Shown piece after piece: positions 57,721 to 64,000 of a stretch of 64,000 nucleotides of DNA (position 1 is the stretch's first letter; each line of letters starts with the position of its first letter). The notes beneath the pieces were generated by a model that saw only the letters and a list, made by a program, of their open reading frames with translations, was not told the DNA's origin and ran no database searches. The stretch is from positions 32,269,843 through 32,333,842 of the forward strand of contig CM072810.1 of NCBI GenBank assembly GCA_037013495.1. Reading direction: 5' to 3'. The translations under genes were made by a program, and so were the position numbers. Origin of the DNA: Hippophae tibetana. Taxonomy: Eukaryota; Streptophyta; Magnoliopsida; Rosales; Elaeagnaceae.

Positions 57721-58454
57721 TAGAACAGAAAATTACAGAAATACAATCTTAATATTTTGACAGTTTTTTCATGCATTATGTAAGTATCCTTTATGAACCA
57801 TTGAAGATGACTTGGAGATCTATGAATTTCCTAGTCATTAAAAATCTTAGCAACAAACAAACTAATGACATAAGAAAGAACAATTTATTTGAGAATTTAA
57901 GTGTTGTGGACTTGTACAAATTGGAGCCCATCACAACTAGCACCATATTGTGAAAATAAGACAATTCCTTGCTCTTTCACTAAAGAAGAAAAAATTGTAG
58001 GACAACAATTAGAAAATATCATATGATATATTCTCTTTTCTAATGATTAATGAGAAAGATAGAATCATGATGAATGCTGAATAAATATGTAGTCAAAATC
58101 AAAAGCACGCACCAATCACTAACGACAATTAGATCGAAACAATTGGAAAGAGTTGATTTTTCATCATGATTCCAATGCAACATCGTGGACTTCACTCTCG
58201 TGTCACCAAATGCTCCCGAGTTGGCATTGATATTACGCTCAATATCTTAGATGTTAAGGAACTATAAGGTATAAAAAATTATTATTTTTTGTTGTTTCTT
58301 GGTTAGATAGAAGGTTGAGTTTATCTAGGAAGAAAACATCAACATAACGCTAAGTTAATTATATAGCAGAAAAAAGAAATGTAACATCTAATCTCTTATT
58401 AAAGTTGAGTGCTATCCCTAATTGAATAAAAGGTATACATGCAACTACTTGAGG

Positions 58455-58568
58455 ATTTCCTTATGAGATAATAACTTATGATGCCTTAGTAACAGCTAGT
58501 ATAACCAAACCATTTCCTTATGAGATAATAACTTATGATGCCTTAGTAACAGCTAGTATAACCAAACC
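58455..58568. repeat. 57-bp perfect tandem duplication in the CACTA body
   Basis: ATTTCCTTATGAGATAATAA begins two identical 57-base units at 58455 and 58512. Perfect identity means it is recent. Confidence 0.95.
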
Positions 58569-58844
58569 AGCTAGCCCATATCCATACCCAAGTTCAATAA
58601 CCCTTTTGGACTTGAAAAAACAATATAGAGGGAAAGTAGAGAAAAAACATAAATGAAAATAATGGTCAAAAGAGAGATGAAAACTTATAGTATGGACACC
58701 TTAGGTTGTCACAATGAAGCTAAAAAATTGAAAGGGAAGTCATAGCTAGTAGTACAAACCTGAACAAGTTGATATGTGATACAGAAAAGTAAGCAAGAAC
58801 ATATTTTAATGGTCAGTAACCTAAAATGACATCTATAACAAGCA

Positions 58845-59160
58845 GAGTATGGTTGTATCTACCACAATCATAGAGAAGAAAACTAAGATTATGAATTGAG
58901 TACACAACACAAAAGACAAGCAACTTACAACATAGATATGAAGATTATAAAACTCATAGTGTTGATATATTATTGAAATCAGTTATGATCTATCTAAACA
59001 ATGTATCTATCATAGTCATAGAGAAGAAAACAAAGATTATGAGTAAGCACACAACATGAAAAACAAGCAATTTACATCATATATATGAAGCATTGTAAAA
59101 CTTATGGTGTTGATATATCATGAATATCAGTTATGGTCTATCTAACCATGCTTGCAGAAT
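58845..59160. repeat. 148-bp diverged tandem duplication in the CACTA body
   Basis: CATAGAGAAGAAAAC recurs at 58869 and 59017, and GTGTTGATATAT and AGTTATG(A/G)TCTATCTAA recur with the same offset. The two copies differ at many sites. Confidence 0.85.
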
Positions 59161-60149
59161 ATACAAAGTATTCAACCACTGATGTGAAGACAATAGAATA
59201 TACTCAATAATTTCCACAGGAGAATGAGAACTAATATAGATATAACTATGATTCTTACTTCAAGTAAATAAAATCAATGAAACAAAAAAGAAGATAAAAC
59301 AGCTAAAAACATAAGCATTTACACTAATATATTGAGAAAAAAATGATATTTCATAATCATGGTATGTACGAAAAACAAACTTAGGAAGTACGAAGCAGGA
59401 AACTTATACACCAGCCTAGTGTTATCAATATCATAGTTATTACAAATCTCCAAGTCATTGGCGTTGGTCATCTTCTCTTTTGGCTGCATAGAACAATAAA
59501 CATCAAGTTGAAAATACTCACATATGATGTTGGACCATGAAAAATGTCATTACAAGAAGAACTTTCATAAAAACTTTATGATCATCTGTACAAAAATAAG
59601 ATTAGTTTACTAAAGACAATGCTTCAATATCAACAAAATGCACCACTTTCTCCTTAAAATACTACCGCACAGTGCAAAATCAAGTAATGAATCATTCTAA
59701 AATAATACAGAGAGAAACAAAACACTAATTTTAGGGGAAATGAAATTGTGTCTTCACTGAAACTAAGTGTTGTTTGCTAAATTAAACAAAAAAAAAAGAG
59801 AGAAAAGGTTGAGAACTCACGTTAGGAAAAGCTTGGGAGAACCATGAAAGGGAAAATTGTAGCAGCGAATAACACCCCTCGATTGTTTATTGTCGACACC
59901 GTCCCTCACCAAATGAATGGGGTATCAAATTAAAGCCATTCATCGACTTTCTAGAAATATGTTTCATATCAACCTCTGATTCCTCATCTATGCAATTAAC
60001 ATTCACACATAAACAACACACATAGCTCAAATCACTGTTCAGACAATATAATTCAAGGAAGATAGAGATAGAGAGAGATAGAGAGAAAGGGAGAGATTTA
60101 AGCTAAGAACCTGTAGATCGAGAACGAGGAAGAAGAGCTTGACGAAGAA

Positions 60150-60560
60150 TTTTCCATCTCAGAGACGAATTTTTGAAGGTCCCATTTTCCATATGTTCTT
60201 GCTTACTTCTGTGGTGGATCTGATTGGACTTCGAAGGTAACTGCTAGTATGCAACTTCCTCAATTGTCGGAAACGGCCACTGATAGGTAAAATATGGCCC
60301 AAATTTTAACGGCTTTTTCCAAGCGGGCTGCTTTCTTGTGTTAGCATTTGGACCATGACCATTCTCTGAGCTCTCACTCACACTTACATACTCCTCAACC
60401 TGAGAGATCGAAGACAAAACAAACTACGATGAAGAGGCAAAACTAGCATCAGTAAAAGCTGGGTTAATCACAGTCGCCGAAGACGCTGCCAATGGCGATG
60501 AAGGTGAAGCCACAATCAGGTTTCGAAGCCATAAGGAAATAGGGAGATTTTAAATAAACA
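60150..60560 (-). pseudogene. possible captured fragment of a LARP1-like gene
   Basis: On the - strand one frame near 60320-60400 reads YVSVSESSENGHGPNANTRK, then QPAWKKP. Plant La-related protein 1 (LARP1) N-terminal regions contain a similar Ser/Asn-rich stretch followed by K(R/K)PAWNKP. The neighbouring - strand frame is rich in Ser/Ala like LARP1 starts. The La motif itself is not found. The fragment lies between CACTA ends, fitting gene-fragment capture by a CACTA element. The assignment rests on a short motif. Confidence 0.35.
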
Positions 60561-60899
60561 TAGATATTGAAATGGTCTATCTCATTAGAAAAATATCCAC
60601 CTCGTGCGACGGGGAAAAAGGGGGGAAAAAAAAAAGAAGAGGAAAACAAAAAATTAGAGAGAAAAAGAAAAAAAAAATAATAAAAAATTTAGTTTTTGGT
60701 ATAAAAGAAAGAAAATACATAAAATTAAATTAATAAAGAATTAAAAAAATTGTAGAGTATTTTTTGTATTTTTTTAAACGAATAGTACATACAATATATT
60801 ATTTGATTTCGATTTTAAAAAGACGAAAATATATATTATTTTAATTAGATCATTGTAATTTAATAATCATAATTATATAAATTTGTTCATATTTAAGTA

Positions 60900-61065
60900 A
60901 TTTTTATAGTTTAATTTATGGTCACCGTTATTGATAAAAACTGAGGTTATATGTATACACTAAAACCTCAGTTTTTATTAAACCGTGACCAAAATCTTAT
61001 TAAGCTTGGTTTTTAAAAAGACTGAGGCTAAATTTTAGAGACTAAAAGTCACTATTTTAATAGTG
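60900..61065. repeat. CACTA right terminal and subterminal region
   Basis: AAAAACTGAGGTTATATG and CTCAGTTTTTATTAAACCGT form an inverted pair, followed by ACCGTGACC and the end TTTTAATAGTG (CACTATTAAAA reversed). Confidence 0.7.
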
Positions 61066-61390
61066 TGTTTACAAACCAACTGGTAAGAGATCTTGAGGCA
61101 TATGTCGACGACATAGTGGTAAAGTCCCATAAACCATGTCCAAGACTTGAAGGAAATCTTCTTCGTAATCTAAAGGTATGAGATGAGACTTAACCCTAAG
61201 AAATGTGTTTTTGGTGTTGCTTCAAGGAAATTCTTTGAGTATCTTATATCTACCTATGGGATAGAGGCCAACCCGGACAAGCTACAAGCCTTGGTCAACA
61301 TGAGGCCTCCTACTAGTATAAAGAGGATTCAATAGTTGAACAAAACAATAGTGGCACTGAATAGATTCATTTCTAAGTGAACATACAACT
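61066..61390 (+). mobile_element. Tat RT, second part
   Basis: FTNQLVRDLEAYVDDIVVKS contains the catalytic YVDD. Then CVFGVASRKFFEYLISTYGI and EANPDKLQALVNMRPPTSIK match the standard gypsy RT end (KCxFGVxxGKFLGFxxxxxGIExNPxK). Confidence 0.88.
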
Positions 61391-61479
61391 TTATCTATAT
61401 TTGGTCGTGGCTCTTCAAAATTGTAGTGCCATATTCCTAGCCAAAAGTGACAAGGTCCAACACCCCGTCTACTACATCA

Positions 61480-62250
61480 ACCAAATCTTGATAGATGCCT
61501 AAAGTTGGTGTCCAACGATCGATAAGTTGGCTTTTGCCTTGAAAATCAGTGCACGAAAGATCAGACATTACTTTGGTTTATACACGGTGGTAGTAATCAT
61601 CTTTCAACCACTCAAGAATGTATTGACGAGGCCAGAAGTCATAGGGATTCTAGCGCAAATTTCCATAGAGCTAGGTGAGTACAATATCAAGTATGCACCT
61701 AAAACTTCCATGAAGAGGCAAGTGGCAGCTGAGTTTGTGGCTGAGTTCAGTGAATCACGAGAGGTCACTAATGATAAAACAAAGGAAGAAGTATGTGGCA
61801 TGAATCAAGGAGAGAGACCGACATGGTAGGTATTTGTTAATGGCACACACAACTTCAATGACGCTGGTCTAGGGGTGGTAATAGTTGATCATGAGAAAAA
61901 CTGTTTTGAGCATGCTGTCAAGTTGGACTTTCAGATAACTAACAATATCACGGAGTATAAGGTAGCTATATTTGGGCCATAATGGAAAAGAAGCTTATAT
62001 CGGATAACATTACCTTGCATATTGATTCATGACTAGTGGTCAACCAGTATCTAAGCACGTTTGATGTTAAGGATAACAAGATGAGGAGATATTTGGAGAG
62101 ACTAAGGAAGGAGACCTCAAAATTTACCAACTTTGAGATCAAGTAGGTAGCCAAGAATGAGAATCGTGATGCCAACGCTTTGGCCATACTAGCCTCCGTG
62201 TGTCAGGCCAATCTCACTCGGGTAGTATCTATAACAATCATGACAGAGGC
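61480..62250 (+). mobile_element. Tat RNase H and additional archaeal-type RNase H
   Basis: The first RNase H is seen as LAFALKISARKIRHYFGLYT and VLTRPEVIGILAQISIELGE with YNIKYAPKTSMKRQVAAEFV (61527-61829). Further on, WYVFVNGTHNFNDAGLGVV and the TNNITEYKVAIFGP stretch mark the second, archaeal-type RNase H (about 61825-61980) that is specific to the Tat clade. Confidence 0.83.
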
Positions 62251-62359
62251 TAGCTTAGAGGAGGCCAAGAAAATATTCAGGAGTGTGGATACTTCCACAA
62301 GATCATGGCTCACCTCAATCTTTGACTTCCTAAATAGGGGAGGCCTACCTAAAGACTAG

Positions 62360-63535
62360 AATCTTATGAAGGAAATTAAAGCCAAAAGAGGTCAGTTCGT
62401 GATTAAAGACTATATATTATATAGAAGGACCGCATTCAAACCCAAGCTCTTGTGTATAGCCAGGGAAGGGTCTGAAAAGAATTATGTTCAAAGCCTACGA
62501 GGGAGAGTATGGCTCCCATATAGGTGGAATGAGGCTATCTTAGCGAATTATGAGATAAGGGTGCTATTGGCTCACTATACTAGCTGATTGCACAAGGGAC
62601 ACCCAGTCGTGCGATAAGTGTCAAAGATTTGCTCCATTGTCACACGCACCTCTAACCATCATGACATGGGTAGTTAGCCCATGGCCTTTCTACATTTGGG
62701 GGCTTAATATAGTAGGATCTTTACCTTAAGTAAGGGGCTAAAAAAAGTTTCTATTAGTAACCATAAATCATTTTTACAAATGGATTGAGGCGGAACCCCT
62801 AGGAAGGATACAGAAAGTTGAGGTAATTCGGTTCATCTGAAAATCCATAATTTGTCATTTTAGTCTACCCAAGGACTTGTATACCGATAATTGAAGACAA
62901 TTTATGGGAAATAACATCAAAGAGTTTTCCAACAAGTACAACATCAATATATACCAGTCAACATCATATTATCCATAAACTAATTGGTAAGCCAAATCCT
63001 CTAACGAGCGGATAATCACCTTGTAAAGAAAAGGTTAAAGGGCGCTAAAGAAATGTAGGTTGAGGAGCTACTTGGGGCATTATGGGCTATCAGGACTAGC
63101 CCCTAAGGGAGCACCGATGAGACCTTTTTTTTAGTATATGGGATTGAAACTGTGATACCAACTGAGATATAGTGCCCACCATGAGATCGACCCTAACCGA
63201 GGACCAGAATGCCACAAAGAGAGCATTTGAATTGACCCTACAGAGGAAAGGAGGGATGAAGCCTTGAAAAGGATAGTCAAGTAAAAAAAAATAAGAGTAA
63301 TAGACTACTACAACAAGGCCATGCATTTCAAAGCTTTTTCCATAGGTGACTAAGTTATTAAAAGGGTATTCCTTAACAAGAAATAATGGATGGCCAGTAA
63401 GTTTGGTACAAATTAGGAAGGCCCATACCAAATAACCAAAACAACTTCAAGAGGGGCCTACCTATTGAAAATTATTGAGGGAGTTGAGGATAGCATGAGT
63501 TGGAACACCCAATACTTGAAAAAATATTACTTCTA
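62360..63535 (+). mobile_element. Tat integrase and polyprotein end
   Basis: KRGQFVIKDYILYRRTAFKP opens the integrase region. CDKCQRFAPLSHAPLT is the second half of the HHCC zinc motif. WPFYIWGLNIVGSLP and VTINHFYKWIEAEPL belong to the catalytic core. The end AYLLKIIEGVEDSMSWNTQY with LKKYYF closes the polyprotein at about 63535. Confidence 0.85.
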
Positions 63536-63643
63536 GTGAACTATAATTTGTCACACTCATGCATCTATGAATATATATGAATCAACCGTTTACATGTAAT
63601 AACTCTCTTCCAATATTACATATAGTAGATTTGTTCATTTCAA

Positions 63644-64000
63644 TCGTAGACCAGATAGAGCGCTCCCTCAAAAAGAGTTGATCACCTCGATTATAGACCA
63701 AGTAGAATACTCCCTCAAAAGGAGTTGATTAGCTCTATCGTAGACAAAGTAGAACACTTCCTCAAAGAGAGTTGATCACCTCTGTCACAGACTAGGTAGA
63801 ATGTTCCCTAAAAATATTTTGATCACCTTGGCCGCAGATTAGGTAGAACTCTTTCTCAAAAAGAGTTGATCACCTTATTTGTAGTCTAGGTTGAACATTA
63901 AAGAATTGATCACATCGGTTGTAGACTAGGTAGAAAGCTCCTTAGAAAGGCGTTGGTTACCTCGATCGTAGACCAGGTAGAGCACTCCCTCAAAGAGAGT
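63644..64000. repeat. 47-bp tandem array in the Tat 3' region, eight copies to the window edge
   Basis: Units of the type TCGTAGACCAGGTAGAGCAC...CTCAAAGAGAGTTGATCACC begin at 63644, 63691, 63738, 63785, 63832, 63879, 63919 and 63966. All spacings are 47 bases except one of 40. The array starts about 110 bases after the end of pol and continues past the window. Confidence 0.93.

Larger units (their letters stand above)
54698..61065. mobile_element. CACTA (En/Spm-like) DNA transposon, non-autonomous, inserted in the Tat RT
   Basis: The left end (TACTACAATATTGATATATAATCTC) and the reversed right end (CACTATTAAAATAGTGAC) form worn CACTA-type terminal repeats, each followed by subterminal short motifs such as GTGACCATAGG, ATGGTTATAAAAACCGAG and ACTGAGG. 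The flanks are Tat RT codons: YQCLVNKI before and FTNQLVRDLEAYVDDIVVKS after, so the insertion point is inside RT just before the catalytic YVDD. No TNP1/TNP2 transposase was found. The body holds a copia fragment, duplications and a possible captured host gene fragment. A clean 3-bp target duplication is not visible. Confidence 0.75.
51290..64000 (+). mobile_element. Ty3/gypsy Tat-lineage retrotransposon, split by a CACTA insertion; runs off the right edge
   Basis: Order on the + strand: LTR-like promoter block (about 51290-52000), gag (52624-52926), spacer with CxxH-type motif (53315-53560), protease (53700-54120), RT start (54300-54697), CACTA transposon (54698-61065), RT end (61066-61390), RNase H (61480-61800), an extra archaeal-type RNase H (61820-62250), integrase (62360-63450) and a 3' region with a 47-bp array. 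Two RNase H domains and a 3' array mark the Tat clade. Numerous breaks show it is dead. The 3' LTR is outside the window. Confidence 0.88.

Noticed and set aside
63644-64000. CRISPR-like array
   Set aside because: The repeated unit fills the whole 47 bases with no unique spacers, in a eukaryotic retroelement.

Overview
This is a stretch of nuclear plant DNA, most likely from a eudicot. It is AT-rich, has split genes with GT/AG introns, and is filled with plant-type LTR retrotransposons (Ty1/copia with tRNA-iMet-like primer sites, Ty3/gypsy of the Tat, Athila and chromovirus kinds) plus CACTA, MULE and MITE-like DNA transposons. The sequence alone does not fix the species. No rRNA, tRNA or CRISPR array was recognised.

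One complete host gene is visible, at about 41.5-46.9 kb on the + strand. It is a four-coding-exon gene for a protein of about 1120 residues with a TFIIS central domain followed by a SPOC domain and a disordered acidic tail. This is the plant SPOC/TFIIS family, related to yeast Bye1 and animal PHF3/DIDO, which act on elongating RNA polymerase II. Its promoter region carries a TATA-like box and a telo-box. The only other trace of a host gene outside transposons is one orphan leucine-rich-repeat exon near 10.8 kb.

Layout. 0-1.4 kb: 5' LTR and gag of a copia element on the - strand, running off the left edge. 1.4-8.6 kb: decayed Tat-like gypsy material with tandem arrays and a large LTR-like insertion (copy A of a pair). 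8.9-11.4 kb: microsatellites, the LRR exon and a small inverted-repeat element. 11.76-17.97 kb: a copia element with both LTRs on the - strand. 18-19.5 kb: a gypsy pol tail, an internally deleted copia and a MULE transposase piece. 19.7-21.45 kb: copy B of the LTR-like repeat, inverted. 22.6-26.1 kb: two abutting copia fragments on the - strand. 26.1-32.2 kb: end of a Tat gypsy element with arrays in its 3' region, a pair of LTR-like blocks and another inserted LTR. 32.2-41.1 kb: a CACTA-like end, an LTR, and a decayed SIRE-like copia on the - strand holding an Athila-like fragment. 41.5-46.9 kb: host gene. 47-51.3 kb: AT-rich spacer ending in a MITE-like element. 51.3-64 kb: a Tat gypsy element on the + strand split inside its reverse transcriptase by a 6.4-kb CACTA transposon, which itself contains a copia fragment and what looks like a captured piece of a LARP1-like gene. 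The window ends inside a 47-bp tandem array in the 3' region of that Tat element.

No operon-like or pathway-level cooperation exists here. The window records repeated insertion around a single conserved transcription-related gene. The most interesting points are a perfect hairpin conserved in both copies of the LTR-like repeat just after its TATA box, the gene-fragment capture in the CACTA element, recurrent tandem arrays in gypsy 3' regions, and an ambiguous translation start in the SPOC gene. I saw no clear sign of a wholly new coding system.
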